Below are positions 23,507 through 34,428 of a DNA stretch of 64,000 nucleotides, piece after piece. The stretch is from Plasmopara viticola (Eukaryota; Oomycota; Peronosporomycetes; Peronosporales; Peronosporaceae): contig MBPM02000161.1 in the NCBI GenBank assembly GCA_001695595.3, forward strand, positions 29,500 through 93,499. The letters run 5' to 3'. Under the pieces are notes generated by a model. That model was not told the DNA's origin. It ran no database searches and worked only from the letters and a program-made list of their open reading frames with translations. The position numbers were made by a program, and so were the translations under genes. Numbering within the stretch: the stretch's first letter is position 1; the number at the start of each line of letters is the position of its first letter.

Positions 23507-23696
23507 TGTAGTCTCTTGTGCAGTTCAATGCAAATGTAGTAGTGTTTTACCGTTCCTTATGCCCATCCCCCCAGAGCGACTATTAGAAAGCGGCGGTTCA
23601 CAGCGACTCATGCCACCAGTCGGTTCGCGTAGACCGAGGCTGGCGGTCCAAGGTAGCCCTGTCTGGAACACTGGTAATTGCCCACATCTGTCCACA
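23507..23696 (-). repeat. 5' LTR of the Gypsy element
   Basis: A 190-bp copy of the 3' LTR. On the + strand it begins TGTAGTC and ends CCACA, followed at once by CGGGT. TG...CA ends are present on both strands, as usual for LTRs. No tRNA primer-binding site was recognised just inside (23506 downward). Confidence 0.88.
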
Positions 23697-23701
23697 CGGG
23701 T

Positions 23702-25975
23702 TGGAGCTATTCTTCTGGTGGGGTGAGTGAGCGTTGTTTTGCACTAAAAGTATAATGAGGAATTATTCAGATAGTAAAGAAGGTCAGTGCAGCAAAGAAA
23801 TGTGAACTTTTGCACTCACATCATCAAGTTCAAGCAGACATTGTCGCTGATCAACTACCACCAGATGCTACTGCACTGGCCCAAGCTGGAGAAGCGTTTT
23901 ACTCACTCGAGATTGTAATAGTTGCTGTAAAAGAGTTGAAGCAAGTTGACAACATAAGCAAAACCTCGCTATCTTAAGCTTGATCGCTTATCACCTATCG
24001 TCGCAGTGTGTGCGGCAAGGAAACAGCAAGCAGAGAAGATGGCAGAGTAGTCAGTAAATATTATAGAATGCTCAGTTAAATGACAACAAGTGTCTGTCCT
24101 AATCATAATATATCAAAGCGGATTAATCTGCTGACAAAAGCAGTTTTGGGAATAAGCAGTAATTTACACATGAGCAAAAGCTATAGCTATTAAGCATTAT
24201 GAGTTTACCTGCACTTGATTGCGTTGATCTCTGCACAGCACTTCGACTTTACTTACCCTACAGATATACTGAAATACTTGTAAGTATGCCAACGGTTTCG
24301 GCCATATCAGCCACGTTAACATACCATTTGCAAACGTTTTGCATTGCCCAAGTGTCAAAATGTGCAGTGAGCACATTCTGAAAGATCTGTACGGGTTCAT
24401 TTAAAAGCCCAAGCATGGCGAAGTACATTTACCATTTGATGGCAGATCAAAGTGCAGTCTATGATTGAATGCATACAGGCTCTGCGAGAGCTACTTCACT
24501 ACCATGAATTTTATCCAGTGAATTATAATATAATGGCCAGGTGTATGGGATATATTCGAATCGACATAAGTGTTACACTTATACGATCGCAGAGTGCGGA
24601 ATTGGTTGACTATGCGAGATCAGATCGACTACGCCCATGTAAAAGATCACTCGCAATCAGTTGTGACCTACAGCAGGGTATGAATACCCAATCGCGTGGA
24701 TTGGGGATCTAACCAAGTGCTACGATTTGGTGTAGCGCATTGCATGAGACCACATTCACACCAGAATAGGTCCAAGGATGACCGGACATTGAAATGAGAT
24801 CATATGTTTGGTAGATTATTCAAAGATTGAGCTGTAAAAACACTTTTACGAAGACGATATTTGGACTGCACGGGGAGTCGGTCCTCTAGTGGCTAGAAGT
24901 ATTGTTTGTCCACACAGAGTCCTGCATATCAGTCTGGAGATAAGCCAGGCCGGACAAAGTCATCACCCTAAGCCAGTCCACACGCTACACGAAGAAGTCG
25001 TCCCTAAACAGGAAAGGGTTCCTATGCAAGGTTCATAGGATTATATGCCACACGCATTAGCCGCACGTACGTGACGCGCTGTCTTGAGATATCATTACGA
25101 CGCTAATCTTTTGCTTTATGTCCCACCATGACAATGCCAACCAACCTTACCAGCAACAACATACTTAAAAAGCGTATTAGTTCAGCCTACGAGAAGGATG
25201 TCACTGATAGACACATGCAATGTGGATCTAAATTCATATACATACAAATCGCAGCCAAATATATTGGTAAATTGCAGTTTTGTAGTCGATCACAGGATAT
25301 GACCGTGCTTTGTGATAGTCCTCGCGTATACTAAAGTTATTTGAGAGCTATGTAAGCAAAATTTAATACTAATAGATTAAATTATGTCGCAGAGCATACT
25401 GGAACATATAAACACACCTTCCGCTTTCAAGCGCGGAGTTCGACCGTTGATCTGCATGTAATTAGTTTGTTTTGTCCGTCCTTCTTTTTCGATCAGCGGT
25501 TTTGGAATAAAATTGCCGGAGAAGATTTAATACATAAACTCGACTCAGCCATACCAATTACTTCTGTATGTGTAGCACAAATTCGCCTTTTTTTTACAAA
25601 ACCCAGATCAACATTGCATTCATTGTCGAAAAAAGTAATTCTTTCGCTGGAAACGCGGCCCCATCATAAGTTGATATATATCTTTACTTGCGTGCCGACG
25701 AGGCAATTAAAGACACTACGTGAAAGGTCCTGTGAAAAACGGCAGCCAGGGCAGTCGTTTTTTTCTTAACTTCTAACACATTATTAGTATATAATTGATA
25801 CGATAATTTTGACATCTTTTGCAGTGTGATGAGCTTGATCTACTGTGAGTAATAAGCAAACTCAAAGCTGAAGGCAACTCCAATGGTTCCTCAGAGAGTA
25901 TTTAAACTTGCTTTGTTGGGTTCCTTCGCGGTCTCTCTTCGAAAAACAAACTAATGAAGAGCCATTTTTTAATTC
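23702..25975. other. no recognisable gene
   Basis: AT-rich sequence with scattered short frames (for example 24452-24712, 25128-25334 and 25467-25769, all + strand), none with a domain, leader or splice-supported partner. Nothing can be named. Confidence 0.5.
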
Positions 25976-26470
25976 AGTAATCTCCGGTTCACTTTAGAAA
26001 ACCAAGTTCTGGGACCAAGAGACGTCCTCATGCATAGTTTTTCTTTGCTTCAGGTAACACACTAGTTCTTGAAGATCATTCTCGAAATCCTTAGGTCTAA
26101 AGTGTGTGCGCAGTTGAGTTTTGAACAATTTTCATGTCTTGTGCACGGTCATGCGTTTGTAATCGGTCAACAAGGCACGATACCAGTCTAGCACGGACAT
26201 GCCTCTATTATACGAGATAAGTGGCATAAGGTCTGACGGCTCTGTTGCCATAAATGGCGCTTATCTGCACTGGAATGTTCCGTTGCGAAAAATCAACAGA
26301 TCAAACGATTTGTCAAAGCTTCCTCTAATAACAAAAGGAGCCATTGTATTCTTCCTGTCTCTTGATGCAGCGAGAAATTCGCACTCGTGAGCCGGTTGCA
26401 TCTGAGCTAGCATCTGAAAATTAATTTTGTGTTATTGTTGGGTGGGATACAGCAGTAGCTGCTGCGTGGT
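25976..26470 (-). pseudogene. Gypsy gag remnant, copy A
   Basis: On the - strand, short frames read LDWYRALLTDYK and then, after an in-frame stop, LFKTQLRTHFRPKDFENDLQ followed by LVCYLKQRKTMHEDVS. This is the Retrotrans_gag pattern of a W-x-F segment, F-P-x-D-x-E and L-x-Q-x-x-(S/T)-x-x-x-Y/V. A second diverged copy lies at 40920-41390 on the same strand. The stops show it is a fossil. The upper boundary follows similarity between the two copies. Confidence 0.65.
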
Positions 26471-28399
26471 CAATGTGCCTCGTGCTGTCGCTGCAGTAGC
26501 CTGAGCTGTTGAGTACACTTGGACATGGGCAGTTGCCGCATCTAGCAAAGCCGGCGCTCGTGATATTGAGCGCAACATTGGTCGTAAACCTTTATTGTCG
26601 TCGTCGTGAGTGCTTGTTCTGTTCGGCTGACGAGGTCTTAGGCATGAAAATAGGCGCTCAGCCGTACGGTCTCTCTGTCTAATCAAACTTGCTCGACTTT
26701 TTAACCCACTTAGACTTAAGAGGTTGAACAAATCAAGTGCTCGACCATTGAGCTGCAGCGACGTAATTAGACGCAATAAGGTCAAATACAATAAAAAATA
26801 CACACAAGTAGCAAGCCCAAACACAAAGCCTGTAAAATCTACCAGGTCTTAATAGATCCTTGAGGGCAAAAAGAAATTTGACTTTTTTGTATTACAGTCA
26901 ACGCATTTTGTACAAATTCAAGTGACCAATTCTGCAAGATTCAACTCCGATATTAATGCCGATCCGTCTCGCTACCTCAACATACTGCAGTGCTCGCCAA
27001 TCACCGCTTTTGCCATAAGCTGATCCAATGAAACTCATCACATTTAAGTATTCGTCATTCTAATTGTATATGATACTACGGTGATATGAAGGTGGACAGG
27101 CTTCGTCAAGGCGATCGTTAAGATGAAATACCTTTTCTTTTTAAAGTGGTATTTAATGAGATTTTCCCCTTAATTATTTGTTCACCTCTACCATACGATA
27201 CGGCTTTTAATGACGTTGAAGGCAAGTGAGCGGCATAGTCTTCAATCTTAATTGGATACCGGGTATTAAGATCGGCTCAACTAGGTTCATTTGATGGTCC
27301 GAGACATGATGGATCGTTTGCTCGTCATGAAAATTACATGTCAAAGTTATTTGTTAGCATGCATGCACCTTTGCACGCTTGCAGCTCAACCAAGTTCACC
27401 CACCAGCTTTCTAACATATCTATAATGATCAAATGGCTTCAATCAAATTACATAGATCCTTTACAGTCACGATTGTATTTTCAGCATGCCAATCGATAAG
27501 AAAAGGCCGGTCTATTTATCATCGTCGTCAAAGGCAACTTGATTATTGCTCTTCGTATTTCGTAGTACATAACTTGCGAGACATGTAAATTCGACCCAAA
27601 AATCGCATAGTCTACGACAGATATGACACAGAAATTTTTGGATATGACTGTCACGAGAATGTTTTTGATCAAATACTGGCCGAGTAATACTGACGTAAAA
27701 GTCCTCGCCATTACAATTATCATTTAATTTATATTGATTGGCGCCTTGGTAATTCCCAGGTAATCATCCAGGTTGTGACCGAGCATTCGCTATAACAAGA
27801 GGTATATTATTGATGTCGAGATTAATATGCGACCACCCAAATTAGCCATATAGTGTTATGATAATCAAAACCAGTCGAGAGGGCTCAAGATCAGAATAGT
27901 CGTAGATCGTAATTAGGTCTTCTGAGCCGCGCACAACCTGCTTGGCTAATCTAATACGCAGTATTAAAGCTCTTTGTTGAGATCTTTCGTTGATTAACAT
28001 CATCGGGTTGGACGAATTGAAAGTCCACCAGGTGCTAATTGATACAGAGCTGAATATCAACTGATGTGCATTGGAAATGGTATCGCCGAAACGGAGGTTT
28101 ACACTTGGCCTTTTTGTCTGCTAAGAAACTACCTTTTATCAGACCTATAGTGTTCTGCGGAATCGCGGTAGTCTTATCTGCATGAGCTACGCCACAGGCC
28201 GAAAATTTTAAACTACTTGCGCAGCAAGTGGTGGAGCATTGCCTTTTTCAATAAATGGCACTAATTTGGCATAATGTGCGCAAGCCTGCCGACTTTCTTT
28301 GACCTTCTTCGTCTTGCGCCCTTATCAAGCATATATACTATGTTTGAATATTCAATGTTTTCTTTAAAAGTTATTGCAGTTATTGGAGCCTCTACTGCA
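26471..28399. other. no recognisable gene
   Basis: The 130-codon frame on the - strand at 26432-26824 overlaps the upstream side of gag remnant A and may be its decayed 5' region; it has no domain of its own. The remainder is AT-rich and featureless up to the perfect inverted repeat. Confidence 0.45.
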
Positions 28400-28579
28400 T
28401 CAAAGGTAAAGGTTTTTTTGCTAACCACTTGGAAGACTGATTGACGATGGTATCAAAGAAATATATATATTAAGTAATATATATAAAGTAATATATATAT
28501 AAAGTAATATATACATATTACTTTGATACCATCGTCAATCAGTCTTCCAAGTGGTTAGCAAAAAAACCTTTACCTTTGA
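28400..28579. repeat. perfect 59-bp inverted repeat around a TA-rich spacer
   Basis: The left arm 28400-28458 and right arm 28521-28579 are exact reverse complements over 59 bases, including a run of seven T. The 62-bp spacer is almost purely A and T, built from repeats of AAGTAATATATA. Neither arm is flanked by a target-site duplication, and there is no coding capacity. The arms would give a very stable hairpin in RNA or a cruciform in DNA. Confidence 0.97.
28459..28520. repeat. TA-rich microsatellite spacer
   Basis: A 62-bp tract of alternating A/T with about three to four copies of a TAAAGTAATATATA-like unit, between the two arms of the inverted repeat. Confidence 0.9.
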
Positions 28580-31500
28580 CGAAACAAATTCATCCACCCT
28601 CGGTGTCCTTATCGGGAAGATCATTTCCAAGTCGAGCTAAATAGAAATAGTGTCTGATCTAACTTTTTGATAGTTGATCTGTTTGAGCACTCACACTTAG
28701 ACCAGATAGTATACTAGCTAGATCAAGGCTTGATCCTGTCATTCACCACCTTTCTGTTCTAGTTAAACTTGAAAAGATCCTTTCAATCGCTTTTAGAGGA
28801 GGACAATGTTCTTGGTAAGCAACCAATGCAATCGTCGGCACGTCAATCTAGTGGTCCTCCTTCTTCATACTTTCTGGATTAGATTGCGCTATTGGACTCT
28901 ATTGTTTGGCTTCCTCCACCTCGGTACGCACCAGCAAGCCAGCCATGAGTGTGTGTCGGAAGAAAAAAACGGTGACTAGTCGTATAAATCTCTGTGAATG
29001 CCTTTAATATGATACTCAGCACGATAGAGATCAACGTAAAAATTATCTGGTTAAACGTGCTTGAAATTGCTGTGCACACAGTAGCACTTATATAAACCGT
29101 GTAGGATCAACAGCTGTAGTCCGTTCCAGACTTTCGATTTGTATGTGCTCATCGTGCAGCGGTTCTCATTCGGTTTGCTGGATGTGGACCTCGTTAGACA
29201 ACCAAAGCGTCCCATCGATCACATTTGAAAAAAAAATTGATCGTAGCTATCAATCCATACCAAAAATCGCGTCATTCTCTGTGTGTTCGCCGAGGACTTG
29301 CCTTGCGTACTCCTCGATGGAGTGGTGAACTTTTTTATTGTAGACCTTGACTTTGTTGACTATTTGGTTCTAATAGTGTAAAATTGAACGGCAAAATTTG
29401 CCAAGCAAAAGTCTTCGGAAAGCGCGCTAGGTACGTAATTTACTAGATCGGTTACTGTGTATGACATGAGCTACTTAATAGCTTCAATTAAGCTCGTTTC
29501 TACAAAATAACTCAAGTCGGATATTTTTCATCGTTCATTTTTGTCCTATATTATGTGTGAAGTTACTGGTCGTCTTGAAGATTGTCGTAAAGGGAATATA
29601 AAAAGGGGTTTTACGTAAAATCACGAGTGTTGTATGCCGTCTAATTGTCAAACCTGATTAGAATATGTTCGAATACGTCTTATCTGCTGGTCTGACTAGT
29701 AAATCTAGTACATGAGGAGATCGCGGGTTACGATGAAGAACATGATCGTTCTGATTGTTTCATGAAGTGTGGTCGAGTACTTAAGCTCAATATGTGCTCA
29801 AGATTTTTTTGTGCCTCGCCCAAATGCACTTTTAGTACCTAAGGTCACTGCAAAGGATTGCGTTTCTGACCAGGCCATGATGAGATATTGAATTGATTTT
29901 CCACCAAATTATATGCGCTCATTGCACTCGTGCCTGTAACGCATCCAATCTGACTCTGCCTAGGCGATCTAACAATATTGTAAAAAAACTTTCGCGACTT
30001 TTCATGTAAAATTTATGACCCTAATAGCTAATAATTACCAATTTCGTCGAGCATCAATCTTTAATGTTTTGATACGTACATCAAGTCATTGGTCAATTGC
30101 AGCTGCGTGACCTTTGAGCCGAAAAAGCTGTACGACCATAGCCAACAGAATAGCTTTTATATGTACCCGAGCAACTAGCCAATCTGCTCTCATCTTTAGA
30201 GCAAACAAGGCTTGCACGTAAACAAGGGGTAGGAAATTAAATCACTGTTGTAGAATCAGCTTCTCAGTACCAAAGATGCTGTTGTCAAGTCGTCATTGAT
30301 CGCGACAGATTAGCCATCCGCAATTGTGAAAAAGCTTAATGTGCTCGTCGAGAGGTGCCCGCAGTGTATTTTTCAAGTCCCATCCTGTCGCTCTTGTAGC
30401 TCCGATTTGAGTCTTCCATTCTCACCCACTCTCACAGTCATTGATGTTGTATTTTGTGCGTGTGACATCAAAAGATGACGCAACGCTTCTGTGGATAATG
30501 TCAATTCACATTAAAAAATTTGAGATTCAAACACGTTTCTTCTAAGCTTTAGCAGCGTAATTGCAAGAGCTATCCATAACTTATATATATAAGTTTGATG
30601 TTTACAGTGTTCATCATTGTGTCAACGCAATGTTTAATAGATTTGACGTTTGCTCGCTCATCACCATTTCCCAGTATACATTATGTTCGGCCTCGTACGT
30701 GACTCTTGTCATTGAATGAGCAATTTGTGGTGAAGGCAAAAAAACATGCTCGTGCCTTCGCAACCAATGAGTTAATTCTCGTATAAATGACTATTGTATT
30801 AATGTGACACATTGGGATCTCGTTTACACGCAAACGTTACTTAAATATTCGCATTTTTTGACGGCGGTGGATAAAGCGATATATATACGGCGTTCATGAG
30901 TGGTCTAAAAAACTTACAGAAAGTCTTGGGCTTGCTAAGTACGACGCTTCAGGCTTTCAAAACTGTCGCAATTTAAATTACTGGCGTCTGGGTCCTTACA
31001 ATTCGGCATTTATTCCGGATGCGTTAGTAGAGTTTCAGCTGCCTTAGCGTTGCTATCAGAAAGACATTACGAAGCTTGTCGAGCTTGTTGATACGACTAA
31101 TTGAGAACTCGGTTGTACTTGTACACGGGTTTGTGGGCTTTACGAGTCCTTTGTTTTTTTATTTATCATACAACAAAGCCGAATGAAACAGCTCAGCTGT
31201 AATGAATGTTTATTAAGCAAAGCCAATCGGGAGAATATCTGGGTCTTGTTCTCCGAGTTCTATGCAGCGAGACAAGTAAAGCAAACCAAACAGCTTGATT
31301 GCTTTCAGAGGAATCTGCGATTTGGAAACAGGGAAGATCGCACAGAAGCCAAGGCACAGATCACCCAAAGGAGTCTCAACTATTTGTCCCACTATCGCGT
31401 CAAATTACACTTTGCAACCACAGAACGCAATGTTCGTGCTGAAAGGCTTTTTCTTGTAATCTACTAAGAAGCCCGTACCAAAAATTACAGATAATTATGT

Positions 31501-31814
31501 GACCACGAGCACCCGTGCCTCATTTTTTTAAGGTGATACGACACGTGCTTTTATGTAACACAGACAGGGGCTTCGTTGGAGTTAGGTCGTTGACTAAGGC
31601 TAGGGCGGCGAGAGAGGCAAGGTCGACGATGGGGAAAGATTGGCATTTTAAAGCAACCGAAGAAGTAATTTTAAAAAAGATCTACCGATTTTGTCTTTAC
31701 AAGCCATCTGTAGCTACCATCTCAAAGCCTTTCAATTTCCCATGCTTCATCTATCTTTCTACACACCCTAAAAAGTCTCAAACATCAAGTTGTCTAGATT
31801 ACCAGTACTTATAG
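28580..31814. other. no recognisable gene; possible transposon edge at the end
   Basis: Mostly AT-rich with short meaningless frames. The part at about 31500-31640 resembles 41860-42000 (shared CCACGA-CACCC and a CTAGGGCGGCGA/CTAGAGCGGCGA block), so both are probably pieces of one repeated element. The frames 31183-31467 and 31515-31814 (+) cannot be assigned to a domain. Confidence 0.45.
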
Positions 31815-32520
31815 AATAACTATACCTTGACTTTTTGGACTAATCCTGGTTTTGATGTTACCATGGAGACTGTTGATCGCTTTACAGAAAAAGAGCTGCA
31901 CTTATCGCTGCGTAAACAACAAAAGATACTACAGAAACTGCTAAGGTTTTTGTGAAGAGCTACATGAAAGACCTTGATATGTTTGCGACTATTGCTTTCG
32001 CCCGAGACACTAAGTTCATATTTAAGTTATGGCACAATCGTATCTACTGTGGGATCGCAACCAATTTAGCTTCAGCTTTTAGGCCGCAAACGGATAGACA
32101 AACTGAAAAAAATCACCGTTCTATTGGAAAATGTCCTCCGAGGTGTCTTTTAAATAACTGAATTGGCTATCTGTATTTGGCTAGAAAAAACTATTATTGA
32201 CGCATAAGCGTACGGTAGGAATGTCACATTTTGGAGCGAATACAGGGTTTCTTTTCTTTATGCCGAATGATGTGACATTGAAATCAGAATTAAACAAGCT
32301 AAAATCATGAGCACGAGAGGTTTTACTTGGTCAAGATATTTTACTCAAAGTCGCGCAGGATGGAATGAGCGAAGCACAAGAACGCCTGGGATACTATCAC
32401 GACTAAAAGAAATTATGAAGCTGGCGAAGTGGTGCTTTTGGACATCAAGTACTAAGATATTCTTCACAAAGGTTTCGCTCATATTTGAAATCTCGTGTCC
32501 AGATATTTTAAGCCATATAT
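31815..32520 (+). pseudogene. decayed Ty3/Gypsy integrase
   Basis: Pieces of the integrase core are readable in shifting frames. One is VDRFTEKELHLSLRK. Another is KVFVKSYMKDLDM, then ARDTKFIFKLWHN (the second Asp region, normally S-D-R-D-x-x-F), followed by ASAFRPQTDRQTEKNH (the FHPQTDGQTE motif with the catalytic Glu). Further on are AQERLGYYHD and YEAGEVVLLDIKY, the C-terminal segment. Several stops and frameshifts break it. It belongs to a different Gypsy lineage from the element at 19-23.7 kb, whose core reads TPTLNETVERVN instead. Confidence 0.78.
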
Positions 32521-33935
32521 GATCGTACATTAGGTTTCACAAAAAAAAATATGAGCCAGAATAATCGAAAGAGTGTAGCTGCATCCGGTGATTTACACCT
32601 CCGTGTTGAATTCGTATTTTAGGGGAGCCTAGCGTCAACACAAGGTTACCAAGGTCATGTTGGGCGATGGCTCCAATGGACGAGTCGTCGAAGCCGTCTA
32701 CTAAAGTATAAATTTGGTCGCTTTGTGCAACTAGAAACCACAACCATCAAGAATGTAAGGCTAGTACTTGACCGCATCGCCCCCTAATGAGAATTCAAAG
32801 AAGACAAAGCCCATTTTAAAGTTAAAACCTTCCAATAAAGGGGTCTTGCGACGTAGCCTTCGCCACCTGAAGATTTGCCGGTAACGGCATAACGCCATAT
32901 AATTACACTGTTTCATAGGTACATATGCATTGGCTCAATCCATACTAATCTGCAGCTGCATAGATTTCAAAAAATATATCATATTTTTGATGTCCGTTGA
33001 TCATTGAAGTTCAGAGACCTTATTTGCTAGAAATTTTTTTAGAAAAAGTATAAAGTCAGATGAAGGTACGAGAATAATAGGCTTGAGGATATTAGCAGTA
33101 GATGGCTATCAGCCACTACTTGGGCTATAGCAAGCCGATATAACAATCATTAGACGACGAGCAATTTCACCAGCTTTGACTTTGTGATTAGGCATAATAT
33201 TAGATTTGGTGAGCGTTAGAATTTTCCAATTCGGCAATTATATGGAGTCTTTCCCCACAAAATTGACTGGCGAGTCACCATTAAAAAAATTGATCGAGGA
33301 GGCGTTCTAATGAAGCTACGAGGCTTTCTATTGAAGCAAAAGATTTGCTTCATGGTAAATTTACCCAGGCCATTCATTTGTTTGCATCGAGTTGCTGTCC
33401 CCCCATGTCCATGACTCATTAGTATGAAGTCGTACTTGTCATGCAAAGTGGTTAAATATCGATCAATGAGAAATTTTATCGACTTGCGGTTCTCTTCATA
33501 AAAAGTGTCTATCAAACAGTGGCGTCCCAATGGTTTCGAATTTCTGATTGATGATACTGCGAGCCTAAATTAAGTTTGGGATATATGCTGCATTAGAAAT
33601 TTAGCGGTTGATTGATCATTAAATTTGTTGCTGAATTCAATATAGTAATATTCTATGCCATGGATGTTACTTAACCCCAGGTGTACTGTTAATAAACAAT
33701 TTGAGCGTTTTTTTAGATTTCTTCTTTGACGACGATAGATACCACTTGTCATTTGCCAAGACATTGTTTAGCCAAGGATCGCTTTACTTGTAAATAGAAT
33801 AGTAATCTGTTTGGCGTTCATACATTGCCTCTTAGCCTTTGAACGTCTACATTTATCGCCAACAATTTTGATCAACTTGAGTTTGAGCTGCTGAAATTAA
33901 GACAATCCGCGTCCCGGTTGAATTTTATTTTGTAT
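32521..33935. other. no recognisable gene
   Basis: AT-rich; it may include the decayed 3' end of the integrase-bearing element. The - strand frame 33216-33530 (104 codons) has no motif that I recognise. Confidence 0.45.
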
Positions 33936-33939
33936 TCTT

Positions 33940-34012
33940 AGCGGTAGTCGGATTTGAACCAAAATCTTCTGGTACAAACGCTCTTTTATCGAATAAAACC
34001 CCAACTTCCTTG
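33940..34012 (-). other. tRNA-like sequence, 3' half recognisable
   Basis: On the - strand there is an exact B-box/T-loop GGTTCAAATCC (33960-33950), followed by an acceptor-like TACCGCT. About 30 nt upstream is AGAGC, as at the end of a D-arm. The anticodon arm and the 5' acceptor strand do not pair properly, so this is not an intact tRNA gene. It could be a tRNA pseudogene, a tRNA-derived SINE head, or a nuclear copy of a mitochondrial tRNA. Confidence 0.25.
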
Positions 34013-34356
34013 TGTCCACGCCAGCGAATCGTCTTTGTTTTTTTCGATTTTGAGCACAATTTTACTAAGCACATAAATTTTTCTATTAGCACAGTACAAA
34101 GCTAAATCTGATGACGCTTTGGCTCCCTGGCTATGCTCATTGGATGGTTGGTTTTGTCTTGGTATGACCTAAAAGGAAAATGTCACGCTGCGTGGAAGTC
34201 TTCAAATGGCACGCTTGGACTGCAATTGATTGGATCGGCCTTTGTGTGTACACTCTAAACCGTAAGTAGAATATATTTCTTTTTAATGCTTGATAACAAG
34301 TGTGCCCGTTTGGAATTGATCATATAATTCTCTCAAGCTGAAAACTCTAAGCCAAC

Positions 34357-34428
34357 GCAAATTTCTGGATTCGTGCGTTGTCGGCTTCGATCAGAAGCAT
34401 TTTTTACCACTAGAGCACCAGCTGCCCG
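34357..34428 (-). other. A-box/B-box-like tRNA-related remnant
   Basis: On the - strand TGGTGCTCTAGTGGTAA resembles a tRNA D-arm (A box). It is followed by a 5-bp hairpin GCTTC-GAAGC and, about 40 nt on, GCACGAATCC resembling a B box. No acceptor stem forms. A degenerate pol III-derived retroposon head is possible. Confidence 0.22.

Larger units (their letters stand above)
19026..23696 (-). mobile_element. complete but inactive Ty3/Gypsy chromodomain retrotransposon
   Basis: The 4671-bp element is bounded by two 190-bp LTRs and flanked by a matching 5-bp direct repeat CGGGT (19021-19025 and 23697-23701), the duplication size typical of Ty3/Gypsy integration. Read on the - strand, the order is LTR, Gag, zinc knuckle, aspartic protease (DTGA), reverse transcriptase, RNase H, integrase, chromodomain-like tail, LTR. 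Integrase downstream of RNase H is diagnostic for Gypsy rather than Copia. The two LTRs differ at roughly one position in ten by eye, so the insertion is old. Stops and frame breaks in gag and pol make it non-autonomous. Confidence 0.92.

Noticed and set aside
23001..23726. 241-codon frame on the + strand across the 5' end of the Gypsy element
   Set aside because: It is antisense to Gag and runs through the LTR. The opposite strand carries the clear Gag signal.
28400..28579. Classic MITE with TA or other target duplication
   Set aside because: The flanks of the two arms differ and no duplication is present, so the hairpin is reported without assigning it to a transposon class.
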